NCBI GenBank assembly: GCA_035327305.1
Contig: DAOLDL010000023.1
Coordinates: forward strand, 1 to 39,417
DNA: 39,417 nt
Direction: 5' to 3'
Source: CALMUP01 sp035327305
GTDB taxonomy: Bacteria; Verrucomicrobiota; Kiritimatiellia; CAIVKH01
Of the stretch, positions 8,253-16,076 are shown piece after piece. The position numbers and the translations under genes were made by a program. Each line of letters opens with the position of its first letter. Within the stretch, counting starts at the first letter, position 1. A model generated the notes under the pieces. That model had not been told where the DNA came from. It saw only the letters and a program-made list of their open reading frames with translations, and ran no database searches.

Positions 8253-9766
8253 GGAACACGTCCACCATTGGGCAAGACTGCCTGAATATATGCATCGGCG
8301 GATTTCAATTGCGCTCCAATATCCGTGACCAGTTCATACACGGAGCCTCCGGCCAATCCAATGACCACACTGCAGGCCGCCAACAATACGACAGGACCTA
8401 GAAGACAAATCTTTTCCTGCTTTGTCCACGACAATGCGGCATCGGAAGTTGATTGATCGCCGGGTGCGGGTTTCCAGAAAACTTCGTTCCAGATTTTCGT
8501 CATGGAAAAAAGCGTAAGCAAACCCACGGCAATCGCAGTTGCCGTCACGACATAATGACCGTTGGATAAGCCGGGAATGACAAGAGACAGTTTGGCAAAG
8601 AAACCGGAAAGCGGAGGCAGGCCGGCCAGCGCCATGGCGGAAATCAGGAAAAGAACGGCCAGGATCGGACTGCGCTTGTAAATACCGCCCAGCTTTTTAA
8701 GATCGTTGGTTCCGGTTTTATGTGCGACCACACCGGCGACGAAAAACAGATTGGTTTTGGCAATGATGTTATGCACGATATACAATACGGCGCCGCCGAG
8801 CGAAGCCGCCGTATACATTCCGAGACCCATAATCATGTAGCCGATCTGACTGACGATATGAAAAGATAGCAGTCGGCGCATTTCCATTTGCGCGGCCGCG
8901 CCGAGCACCCCGGTTACCATGGTGAAGCCGGCCATGACCAGAATCACCAGCTGGGTAATTTCCGTTTCCGGCATGAAGATCAGTGTGAATACCCGAATCA
9001 ACGCATAGACACCAACCTTGGTCAGCAATCCGGCAAAAATTGCTGATACCGGGCTGGGAGGGGTGTGGTAGGATGCCGGCAACCAGAAAAACAAGGGGAA
9101 AGCCGCAGACTTGATGCCGAAGGCGATCAAGAACAATACACTTGCGATGCTGATGATTCCGGGATGATCGGATTGGCGCACCACGACCGCCAGGTCGGCC
9201 ATGTTTAATGTTCCCGTAATGCCGTAAATGATGCCGACTCCGGCGAGAAATAGCGCGGACGAGAGAAAATTCATGGCGACATACTTGATCGCTCCCTGGA
9301 GCTGTGGCCGCTCGCCTCCAAGCGAAAGCAATACAAACGACGCCATCAGCATGGTTTCAAACCACACATACAGATTGAATAAATCACCGGTGAGAAAAGC
9401 GCCGTTTACACCCATGATAAGCACGTTGAAAAAGACGTGGTAATGAAAGCGTTCCCGCGCCTCATCAATCATGACAATGCTGTAAATCGCGACCGATGTT
9501 GCCATCAAACCTGACATGATCAACATCACGGCGCTGAACAAATCGGCCACAAATGTAATACCGTAGGGAGCCGGCCAGTTGCCGATTTGCAGGGCGAGAA
9601 TTCCATCTGAACGAATCACCCGGAACAGTAAAAGCGCCAGCAGGAGGTTCAATACGCTTCCCGCAATTGTCACGGCGCGTTGGAATGGTATGTTGCGGCG
9701 ACCGAACAGGGTCAGCAAGGCGCAGGCCAGTGGCAGGGCAACCGGAATTGACAGCAGGAGATTCAT
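8249..9766 (-). CDS. mrpD: Mrp antiporter subunit D (NuoN/NuoM-like)
   Basis: A 505-residue polytopic membrane protein homologous to the antiporter-like subunits of complex I. Diagnostic stretches include YVWFETMLMASFVLLSLGG around residue 130, with the conserved helix-5 glutamate, and FGIKSAAFPLFFWLPASYH around residues 220-238, with the conserved lysine. MrpD and MrpA form the ion-translocating core. It overlaps mrpC and mrpE by 4 nt each. The length is normal for the family and no truncation is seen. Confidence 0.94.
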   Translation of the reverse strand: MNLLLSIPVALPLACALLTLFGRRNIPFQRAVTIAGSVLNLLLALLLFRVIRSDGILALQIGNWPAPYGITFVADLFSAVMLIMSGLMATSVAIYSIVMIDEARERFHYHVFFNVLIMGVNGAFLTGDLFNLYVWFETMLMASFVLLSLGGERPQLQGAIKYVAMNFLSSALFLAGVGIIYGITGTLNMADLAVVVRQSDHPGIISIASVLFLIAFGIKSAAFPLFFWLPASYHTPPSPVSAIFAGLLTKVGVYALIRVFTLIFMPETEITQLVILVMAGFTMVTGVLGAAAQMEMRRLLSFHIVSQIGYMIMGLGMYTAASLGGAVLYIVHNIIAKTNLFFVAGVVAHKTGTNDLKKLGGIYKRSPILAVLFLISAMALAGLPPLSGFFAKLSLVIPGLSNGHYVVTATAIAVGLLTLFSMTKIWNEVFWKPAPGDQSTSDAALSWTKQEKICLLGPVVLLAACSVVIGLAGGSVYELVTDIGAQLKSADAYIQAVLPNGGRVP

Positions 9767-10110
9767 GCGTCGTTCTCCCGCAGATTTTCCATGTCGTCTG
9801 TTTTTAGCTCCTCATGCGATCGTAAAATCAAAACGATGGCAAACGCCAGCAGGGCAAAGCTGATTACGATAGCTGTGAGAATCAACGCTTGAGGCAAAGG
9901 ATCGGCTATGGGTCCCGCAGGGATTTCCAAACCCTCGGGAATAACCGGAGGTCGGCCGCGCGACAATCCGCCCGCGGTAAAAATAAGTAAATTGGCCCCA
10001 TGGCTCAACAGCGCCAGGCCGATGATGAATTTGGGAATATTGCGCCGCATCATCAGGTAAAGTCCTGATGCGTATAGCGAACCAATGACGATGGCGAGAA
10101 TGACTTCCAT
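9763..10110 (-). CDS. mrpC: Mrp antiporter subunit C (NuoK-like)
   Basis: A 115-residue, three-helix subunit related to NuoK, with the signature FIIGLALLSHGANLLIF and the proline-rich loop DPLPQALILTAIVISFA. An in-frame extension to 10152 exists. I chose the ATG at 10110 (MEVILAIVIGSLY) because it starts one base after the mrpB stop and gives the normal MrpC length. It overlaps mrpD by 4 nt at its 3' end. Confidence 0.92.
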   Translation of the reverse strand: MEVILAIVIGSLYASGLYLMMRRNIPKFIIGLALLSHGANLLIFTAGGLSRGRPPVIPEGLEIPAGPIADPLPQALILTAIVISFALLAFAIVLILRSHEELKTDDMENLRENDA

Positions 10111-10111
10111 G

Positions 10112-10546
10112 TCAGGCCTCATTCTCCTCTGTGTTGTGGTCGGCAAGGGCAAGAATAATGGTGAGCGTGACGCCCAGAACCACCAGGTAAACGCCTATGT
10201 CAAAAACAAGAGGTGTGCTTAACTCAAGGGTGTACTGTTGCGAAATTTTGATTTTCGCCCACTGCGAAGTCAGCAACGGTTGTTTAAAAAGAAACGACAG
10301 CATTCCGCTTCCCAGCGATAAAAGCAGGCCAAGGCCAATGAGCAGTCGGCTGTCAATTCGGAGCAGACTGCGCGCGGTCGTTACATCATACGCCAGAGCA
10401 TACAAGGTGTAGGCGCTGGCCGCGGCAAGGCCGCCGACAAAACCGCCGCCCGGCTCGTTGTGTCCGCGCAACAGCAGATAAATCGAAAACAGCATAATGA
10501 CGGGAAACAGATAACGGGTGGAGCGCCGAAGAATCAACGATGTCAT
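10112..10546 (-). CDS. mrpB: Mrp antiporter subunit B
   Basis: A 144-residue membrane subunit with the MnhB signature LLLRGHNEPGGGFVGGL after the first helix and TPLVFDIGVYLVVLG before the last one. Four hydrophobic helices can be seen. The start overlaps the end of mrpA by 4 nt (10543-10546), and the stop lies one base before the mrpC start. Length and motifs are standard. Confidence 0.93.
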   Translation of the reverse strand: MTSLILRRSTRYLFPVIMLFSIYLLLRGHNEPGGGFVGGLAAASAYTLYALAYDVTTARSLLRIDSRLLIGLGLLLSLGSGMLSFLFKQPLLTSQWAKIKISQQYTLELSTPLVFDIGVYLVVLGVTLTIILALADHNTEENEA

Positions 10547-12837
10547 GATTTTCCTCCCGTCTTGATCCGCAATCGAAGCAACGCATAGGAGCCAATTCCG
10601 GCAACTGCGAGTACGGTTATTTCCCCCAGGGTATCCAACCCCCGGTAATCGACCAGAATGACATTCACGATATTGCGTCCATGAGCCAGGGGTACGCTTG
10701 TCTCCGCATAATATTCGGAAACTGCGGGGCTTAATTGAACGCCGTTGGCAACCAGAATCAGCAAGGTTACGACGGTTCCGGCGAAGATGGCAACCACGCC
10801 ATCGCGCATGCGACCGCGCCAGGTGGAACGGGTGGCGAATGGGGGCAGGTAATAAAAGGCCAGCACCAGCAATACAATGCTCAATGTTTCAATGACGAGT
10901 TGCGTCATGGCCAGATCCGGCGCTCCGAAATATATGAAAAACAATGCGGCGGAAAAACCCACCACGCCCATGGCGGCCACGGCGCCCAGCCGTGAATTTG
11001 TCATCGTAGCGGCGACTCCGGCGATGATGACCAGAATACTTAATATAACCAGCGGCGGCGATATCGGAGTCAGATCGTTGAGTTGAAACGCGAAATTTGC
11101 GCGAATAAAATACATCACGAACAAACCGCACATTGTAATGACGATAATAATCAAGTAGCGCCTCAAGGAACCGCCCTGCAACATTCGGGTTTGCCACTTG
11201 GCGAAATTTACGAGACCGGCAAGAAGATTTTGATAACCCTGGTCCGGACCGAACCGGACGCATGGACGCAGTTTTCCGGCTGACTTGATCCAGAACGCGG
11301 ATAGAATTATGGCGACGGCGCCCAGCACGATGGTGACGATACTTAACAGCAATTCTGTGTTGATTCCGTGCCAAAGGTGAAGGTGCAGGTCAACGGGATG
11401 GGCTAGTATTGCGGCCGTAGCGGCACCGGCCAGTCCATCAAACAGTGTGCCGGGAATTATACCGGCAGACAACGTAATGATCCCCAGCACAACCGGTCCC
11501 GCCAGCATCATCCACGGCGGATCATGCGGATGCTTGGGCGTTTCCTTGACGGAGGCGATGAACGGTCGCACGCCGGTTTGCCAGGCGACCAGCATGAAAA
11601 ATGCGCCGGCGATAATGGTTAATCCGGTGAGCGCCGGGTGATGCAGGACGGCGGTGTAAAGCATTTCCTTGCCGATGAAACCGAATGCCAGCGGTATGCC
11701 GGCCATTGAAGCGGCGGCAATCATGGCGGCGATACCAGTTAACGGCATGTATTTCCTAAGTCCGCCAAGTTTGGTGACGTTTTTTTCGCCGGTTTCATGG
11801 TCGATGATTCCCGCAACCAAAAACAGGGCGGCTTTGTAACAGGCATGCGCCAATAAAAATACCACTGCGGCCTGGAGAGCCTTTGGTGTTCCGATTCCAA
11901 TCGCCATGACCATGGCGCCAAGGGCCGCGACAGTTGTGTAGGCAAGGAGGCGCTTTAAGTACGTTTGCCCGGAAGCCAAAACCGCTCCGGTAATCAGGGT
12001 CAATACGCCAATACCGGTCAAGACCCAGATCCATTCCGGGGTTCCGCCCAACACGGGGCTTAAGCGGGCAAGCAGGTAAACTCCTGCCTTGACCATGGTT
12101 GAGGAATGCAAGTAGGCGCTGGCCGGGGTGGGAGCTTGCATCGCATTGGGAAGCCAGAAGTGAAACGGTGTTTGGGCAGACTTGGTAAATGCGCCGATTA
12201 AAACAAGTCCCAGCATAACCGGATAATGAGGGTGATCGATAATCGAATCGCGTTGGGCGATCATTCCGGAAATTTCCGTTGTCCCGGCGGCAATGCTCAT
12301 GAGAATCAATCCCGCAAGCAGGAAAAGTCCGCCACATCCGGTGACCAACAGCGCCTGAAGCGATGCCTTACGCGAAGCTTCCTCGTCATGGTTGAATCCG
12401 ATCAACAGGTAGGACGTAAAGCTGGTCAACTCCCAGAAGATAAACAACAGGATGACGTTATCCGCCGACACGACACCCAGCATGGATGCCATGAACATGA
12501 GGGTAAACATCACGAAGCGATGTTGCATGGGGTGGCCATGTAAATAGCCCTTGGTGTAGAGCACGATAAACACACCAATACCGGCAATCATCAGGGAGAA
12601 CAAAAGCGACAGTCCATCGAGCTGAAATGAAAAGTGAACCCCCAATGCTTCGATCCATGGGCGCGACCACGAAAGCGTTTCACCGTTGACGATGGCGCTG
12701 TATTGGAATGCATACCAAATAGTAAGGCCAAGAGGGAGCAAGGCGGCCACGTAGGTTGAATTTACGCCCCACATGCGCTTCATTAGCGGCACAAACGCCG
12801 CCAGCAAAAAACCGCTTATGACCAGCATCAACATCAT
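10543..12837 (-). CDS. mrpA: Mrp antiporter subunit A (NuoL-like with MbhD/E-type C-terminus)
   Basis: The large subunit, 764 residues from the chosen start. The N-terminal two thirds match the NuoL/Mrp antiporter module (LLFIFWELTSFTSYLLIGF with the key Glu; SAQTPFHFWLPNAMQAPTP). The C-terminal part contains FGAPDLAMTQLVIETLSIVL and VNVILVDYRGLDTLGE, typical of the MbhD/MbhE-like domains fused to MrpA. I prefer the ATG at 12837 (or 12834), which opens directly into the first membrane helix. An in-frame ATG at 12924 would add 29 residues rich in Cys and unlike the family. No good Shine-Dalgarno precedes either, so the start is uncertain. The operon order A-B-C-D-E-F-G is the canonical seven-gene form, which exchanges Na+ or K+ for H+ to control pH and ion balance. 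Confidence 0.92.
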   Translation of the reverse strand: MMLMLVISGFLLAAFVPLMKRMWGVNSTYVAALLPLGLTIWYAFQYSAIVNGETLSWSRPWIEALGVHFSFQLDGLSLLFSLMIAGIGVFIVLYTKGYLHGHPMQHRFVMFTLMFMASMLGVVSADNVILLFIFWELTSFTSYLLIGFNHDEEASRKASLQALLVTGCGGLFLLAGLILMSIAAGTTEISGMIAQRDSIIDHPHYPVMLGLVLIGAFTKSAQTPFHFWLPNAMQAPTPASAYLHSSTMVKAGVYLLARLSPVLGGTPEWIWVLTGIGVLTLITGAVLASGQTYLKRLLAYTTVAALGAMVMAIGIGTPKALQAAVVFLLAHACYKAALFLVAGIIDHETGEKNVTKLGGLRKYMPLTGIAAMIAAASMAGIPLAFGFIGKEMLYTAVLHHPALTGLTIIAGAFFMLVAWQTGVRPFIASVKETPKHPHDPPWMMLAGPVVLGIITLSAGIIPGTLFDGLAGAATAAILAHPVDLHLHLWHGINTELLLSIVTIVLGAVAIILSAFWIKSAGKLRPCVRFGPDQGYQNLLAGLVNFAKWQTRMLQGGSLRRYLIIIVITMCGLFVMYFIRANFAFQLNDLTPISPPLVILSILVIIAGVAATMTNSRLGAVAAMGVVGFSAALFFIYFGAPDLAMTQLVIETLSIVLLVLAFYYLPPFATRSTWRGRMRDGVVAIFAGTVVTLLILVANGVQLSPAVSEYYAETSVPLAHGRNIVNVILVDYRGLDTLGEITVLAVAGIGSYALLRLRIKTGGKS

Positions 12838-12894
12838 TAAGTCATTCAAACAAAGGGTTTCCGACAACCTCTGGCACGGCGCGAAAGCTACACA

Positions 12895-12907
12895 ATTACA
12901 ATGTAAT
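12895..12907. repeat. Short perfect palindrome ATTACA-A-TGTAAT upstream of mrpA
   Basis: A 13-bp perfect inverted repeat (6-bp arms, one centre base) in the 144-nt gap between the small zinc-ribbon gene and mrpA, about 60 nt upstream of the mrpA start. It is AT-rich and could be an operator overlapping an mrpA promoter. Chance occurrence of such a short palindrome is quite possible. Confidence 0.25.
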
Positions 12908-12981
12908 GAACAACAAAATTGCACGGCAGGTCGCGGGTAGATAACGACTGTTCAGCGGTTCCGGCGCGGCACGTTGAATGT

Positions 12982-13182
12982 TCACCATGAGCGAAATGCC
13001 CAGCGCCCGATCAACACGAGAAGTAGGATCGCCGCGACCAGCCAGACAATTTGTTTTTTGCCGGCCGGTTCGACTGGAAATTCGTACCCGCAAATCGGAC
13101 ATCGGTTGTTGTTGCGTGGGACTTCGGTCGCGCAGGAAGGACATTCCCGCGTCCCGAAATTTGTATGTCCGTCAATTCGCAT
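12982..13182 (-). CDS. Small zinc-ribbon membrane protein
   Basis: A 66-residue protein from the ATG at 13182. Two zinc knuckles (ECPSC and RCPICGYEF) are followed by one C-terminal membrane helix (about residues 43-61, IVWLVAAILLLVLIG). An in-frame ATG at 13227 would add 15 residues (MFANRFSNHWKIQTN) that are just the translation of the palindromic repeat at 13194-13212, so I reject it. No obvious Shine-Dalgarno precedes 13182. It sits between acnA and mrpA on the same strand. Its function is unknown; such small ribbon-plus-helix proteins are common in PVC-group genomes. Confidence 0.65.
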   Translation of the reverse strand: MRIDGHTNFGTRECPSCATEVPRNNNRCPICGYEFPVEPAGKKQIVWLVAAILLLVLIGRWAFRSW

Positions 13183-13193
13183 GTTTGTTTGAA

Positions 13194-13212
13194 TTTTCCA
13201 ATGATTGGAAAA
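13194..13212. repeat. Perfect 19-bp palindrome TTTTCCAAT-G-ATTGGAAAA
   Basis: Nine-base perfect arms around a single centre base, located between acnA and the small zinc-ribbon gene. A related copy with the same TTTCCA/TGGAAA arms lies 14 bp further on (13227-13243). Two copies of the same inverted motif in a 60-bp gap look like a dispersed repeat family or tandem operator rather than chance. I recall such TTCCA/TGGAA palindromes as common intergenic repeats in Kiritimatiellota genomes, but I cannot check this here. Confidence 0.75.
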
Positions 13213-13226
13213 TCTGTTCGCAAACA

Positions 13227-13243
13227 TTTCCAGGTATTGGAAA
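13227..13243. repeat. Second TTTCCA-N5-TGGAAA palindrome
   Basis: An imperfect copy of the neighbouring palindrome: six-base perfect arms TTTCCA/TGGAAA around the five-base centre GGTAT. It abuts the acnA stop codon at 13244. Whether it works as a transcription stop for acnA, an operator, or a passive repeat is not decided by the sequence; no T-tract follows on the minus strand. Confidence 0.6.
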
Positions 13244-15922
13244 CTATTTCATCGCCTCGGCCAGCACGTAAGGCAAGATGCCGCCATATCGGTAATACTC
13301 AATTTCGACTTGCGAATCGATACGTGCCTTGGCTTGGAAGGTGATGGAGCCGGCGGATACGGTCACGCGTTTGCCGGGGGTGAAGTTGTCGGCCAATCCG
13401 GTAATGCTGAACACTTCACGACCGGTCAGTCCGAGGCTTTCCGCGGTCTGGTCGTCGACGAATTCAAGTGGCAGAACGCCCATCTCGACGAGGTTACTGC
13501 GGTGAATACGTTCGAAACTTTCCGCGATCACCGCCTTCACGCCGAGCAGGTATGTGCCCTTAGCCGCCCAATCACGGGACGACCCGGCGCCGTACATTTT
13601 TCCGGCCAGAATAACCAAAGGCGTGCCTTCCGCAATATAGGACATGGCGGCATCGTAGATGAATTGTTCCTTCTCATCCGGGAATTTAACGGTGAGACCG
13701 CCCTCCGTGGATGCCAGTTTGTTGCGGATGCGGATATTTGCAAACGTGCCGCGCATCATCACTTCATGGTTTCCGCGACGAGCGCCGTAGGAATTGAAAT
13801 CCTCCTTGGTCACACCTTTACTGATCAAGTATTGTCCGGCGGCGCTTTTCACGGGGATCGAGCCGGCCGGCGAAATGTGATCGGTGGTAATAAAGTCGCC
13901 GAAGTATCCGAGCACACGCGCATCGGCAATGTCGGTCAATTGTCCCGGGGCGCGACCTGCGCCATGCAGAAACGGCGGTTCCTGTATATAAGTGGACGAC
14001 GTATCCCATTCGTATACCGGCGCTGTTTCACTGGGGAGTTGATTCCATGCCGGATTCGATTCCGCGATTCCGGCGTACAGTTTCTTGTAGGTGTCAGGAT
14101 CGGCGGCAAGTTCAAGATACTGGCGGATTTCCGTTTCGGTTGGCCAGATGTCCTTCAAATAAACCGGCGATCCGTCGGCGGCTGTGCCGATGGGTTCGGA
14201 AGTGAGATCGATGTCAACGCGACCGGCGAGGGCGTATGCCACGACAAGCGGAGGCGAGCACAAGTAATTGGCTTTGGTTTGCGGGTGAACACGACCTTCG
14301 AAGTTGCGGTTGCCACTCAAGACGGCCGCCACCACGACATCCGACGCGCGGATCGCATCTTCCATGCGCGAATCCAATGGTCCGCTGTTGCCGATGCAGG
14401 TGGTACATCCGTACGCCACGGTGTAAAACCCAAGTTGCTCGAGGTATTTGTTCAGACCCGACTTGTTCATGTAGGCCGTCACCACACGCGAGCCGGGAGC
14501 AAAGCTGGTCTTGATCGTTTTCGACACATGCAACCCTTTTTCAACCGCTTTTTTCGCGAGCAGTCCGGCGGCCAGCAATACATGAGGATTCGAGGTGTTG
14601 GTGCAACTGGTGATGGCGGCCAATACAACGGACCCGTTGCGAATGGTACCAAGTCCCGGGACGTCGGCTTGTTTGTCCAGGGCATCCGGAGACAAGCCAA
14701 ACCCGCGTTCCTTGACCGGCGCGGTGAGATCCTTTTGGAACGAGGATTTAACCTTGCTGATGGAAAGCCGGTCCTGCGGACGTTTCGGTCCGGCCACGCT
14801 TGGCTCAAGCGTGGAGAGATCAAGTTCAATGACCTGGTTGAACGTCGGCTCCGGCATGTCCGGGGTGCGGAACAGACCTTGTGCTTTGCAGTATTTCTCC
14901 ACCAGCTCCACGAGATCATCGGGGCGACCCGTCTCGCGCAGATAACGCAGTGTTTCATTATCGATCGGGAAATAGCCCATTGTAGCGCCGTATTCCGGCG
15001 CCATATTGGCCACCGTGGCGCGGTCGGCCAGGGAAAGACTCGCGAGGCCGGGACCGGTAAATTCAACGAAGTGTCCAACCACGCCTTTTGCGCGCAGAAT
15101 GTTGGTCACGGCCAGCGCAAAATCAGTTGCGGTGACGCCGGCGGGAACTTTTCCGGTCAGGCGGAATCCGGTAACGATCGGAGTGAGGAGGGGAATTGGT
15201 TGGCCCAACATGGCGGCTTCGGCTTCAATGCCGCCGACGCCCCAGCCAAGCACACCCACACCGTTGATCATGGTGGTGTGGGAATCGGTGCCGACCAACG
15301 TGTCGGGAAATGCGATGGTGCGGCCGGCGTCATCGATGTTTGTCATAACGCATTTGGCGAGGTACTCGAGATTCACCTGATGGCAAATGCCGAGGCCGGG
15401 AGGCACGATCTGCAATTTGTTAAACGCATTTTGTCCCCAGCGGAGGAAGCGGTATCGTTCGCCGTTGCGTTCGAATTCCTTTTCCACGTTTCTTTGAAGG
15501 GATTGCACATCCTCATAAGAGTCAACTTGCACGGAATGGTCGATTACAAGGTCGACCGGAATCAATGGTTCAATGCGTGAAGGGTCCTTGCCGGCGCGCT
15601 TCATGGCGCTTCGGAGTGCGGCCAAATCCGCCACACAGGGGACGCCGGTGAAGTCCTGCAATAGAACACGGGCCGGTTGGAACGGAAACTCCTCGGCGCC
15701 TTCCGTGGCGGGATTCCATTTGGCAAATGCGCTTACATGTTCGGGTTTGTACGCGGGATGTCCCTGCAGACGAATCAGGGATTCGAGCAGAACTTTTACG
15801 GAAAAAGGGAGTTTCGAGATGCCGGCGTGGCCCTGTTTTTCAAGATCAGGCAGGCTGTAATAGTGGACGACCTTCCCGTTGGACAAGGGCAACTGCTTCA
15901 ATAACGATGAAAAATCAGTCAT
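13244..15922 (-). CDS. acnA: Aconitate hydratase A
   Basis: An 892-residue [4Fe-4S] enzyme of the AcnA/IRP type that interconverts citrate and isocitrate in the TCA cycle. The cluster-binding cysteines are visible in AAITSCTNTSNP and in YGCTTCIGNSGPL. The N-terminal LLQDFTGVPCVADLAALR, TDSHTTMINGVGVLGWGVGG, and the C-terminal swivel-domain motifs (FGDFITTDHISPAGSIP, MYGAGSSRDWAAKG) are all present. Length is standard and intact. The start at 15922 is preceded by GAGGA at about 7 nt. A long open frame on the opposite strand is a coding shadow. It is divergent from the transketolase gene and upstream of the zinc-ribbon and Mrp genes on the same strand. Confidence 0.96.
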   Translation of the reverse strand: MTDFSSLLKQLPLSNGKVVHYYSLPDLEKQGHAGISKLPFSVKVLLESLIRLQGHPAYKPEHVSAFAKWNPATEGAEEFPFQPARVLLQDFTGVPCVADLAALRSAMKRAGKDPSRIEPLIPVDLVIDHSVQVDSYEDVQSLQRNVEKEFERNGERYRFLRWGQNAFNKLQIVPPGLGICHQVNLEYLAKCVMTNIDDAGRTIAFPDTLVGTDSHTTMINGVGVLGWGVGGIEAEAAMLGQPIPLLTPIVTGFRLTGKVPAGVTATDFALAVTNILRAKGVVGHFVEFTGPGLASLSLADRATVANMAPEYGATMGYFPIDNETLRYLRETGRPDDLVELVEKYCKAQGLFRTPDMPEPTFNQVIELDLSTLEPSVAGPKRPQDRLSISKVKSSFQKDLTAPVKERGFGLSPDALDKQADVPGLGTIRNGSVVLAAITSCTNTSNPHVLLAAGLLAKKAVEKGLHVSKTIKTSFAPGSRVVTAYMNKSGLNKYLEQLGFYTVAYGCTTCIGNSGPLDSRMEDAIRASDVVVAAVLSGNRNFEGRVHPQTKANYLCSPPLVVAYALAGRVDIDLTSEPIGTAADGSPVYLKDIWPTETEIRQYLELAADPDTYKKLYAGIAESNPAWNQLPSETAPVYEWDTSSTYIQEPPFLHGAGRAPGQLTDIADARVLGYFGDFITTDHISPAGSIPVKSAAGQYLISKGVTKEDFNSYGARRGNHEVMMRGTFANIRIRNKLASTEGGLTVKFPDEKEQFIYDAAMSYIAEGTPLVILAGKMYGAGSSRDWAAKGTYLLGVKAVIAESFERIHRSNLVEMGVLPLEFVDDQTAESLGLTGREVFSITGLADNFTPGKRVTVSAGSITFQAKARIDSQVEIEYYRYGGILPYVLAEAMK

Positions 15923-15954
15923 AAATGAATCCTCGATTTTGCTTATCGAACGAC

Positions 15955-15983
15955 AAACTATTGATTTGCGGGATTTATGTCAA
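15955..15983 (-). promoter_or_regulatory. Candidate sigma-70-type promoter for acnA
   Basis: On the minus strand a consensus -35 hexamer TTGACA (15983-15978) is followed after 17 nt by TAGTTT (15960-15955), a weak -10. It lies about 30 nt upstream of the acnA start. The perfect -35 and spacing support it; the -10 is poor. Confidence 0.4.
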
Positions 15984-16011
15984 TGACATGCCCCGCCAAC
16001 CAACCTAATGA

Positions 16012-16039
16012 TTGCTTTGGCAGACGTATTCGTTATAAA
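16012..16039 (+). promoter_or_regulatory. Candidate sigma-70-type promoter for the transketolase-family gene
   Basis: TTGCTT (16012-16017) and TATAAA (16034-16039) are separated by 16 nt, 37 nt upstream of the ATG at 16077. With the minus-strand candidate at 15955-15983 it would make the 154-nt gap a divergent promoter region. It supports placing the start at 16077, because a start at 16008 would lie upstream of this promoter. Confidence 0.4.
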
Positions 16040-16076
16040 TTCAGGACTTTATCAATGGACATATGGAGTGGTCACT

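Noticed and set aside
13194..13243. The TTTCCA/TGGAAA repeats as a minimal CRISPR
   Set aside because: Only two palindromic copies with no regular spacer array and no cas genes nearby.
13205..15580. A 791-codon open frame on the plus strand opposite acnA
   Set aside because: It lies almost wholly antisense to a full-length, motif-complete aconitase and has no recognisable domain. It reflects third-position G/C bias of acnA.
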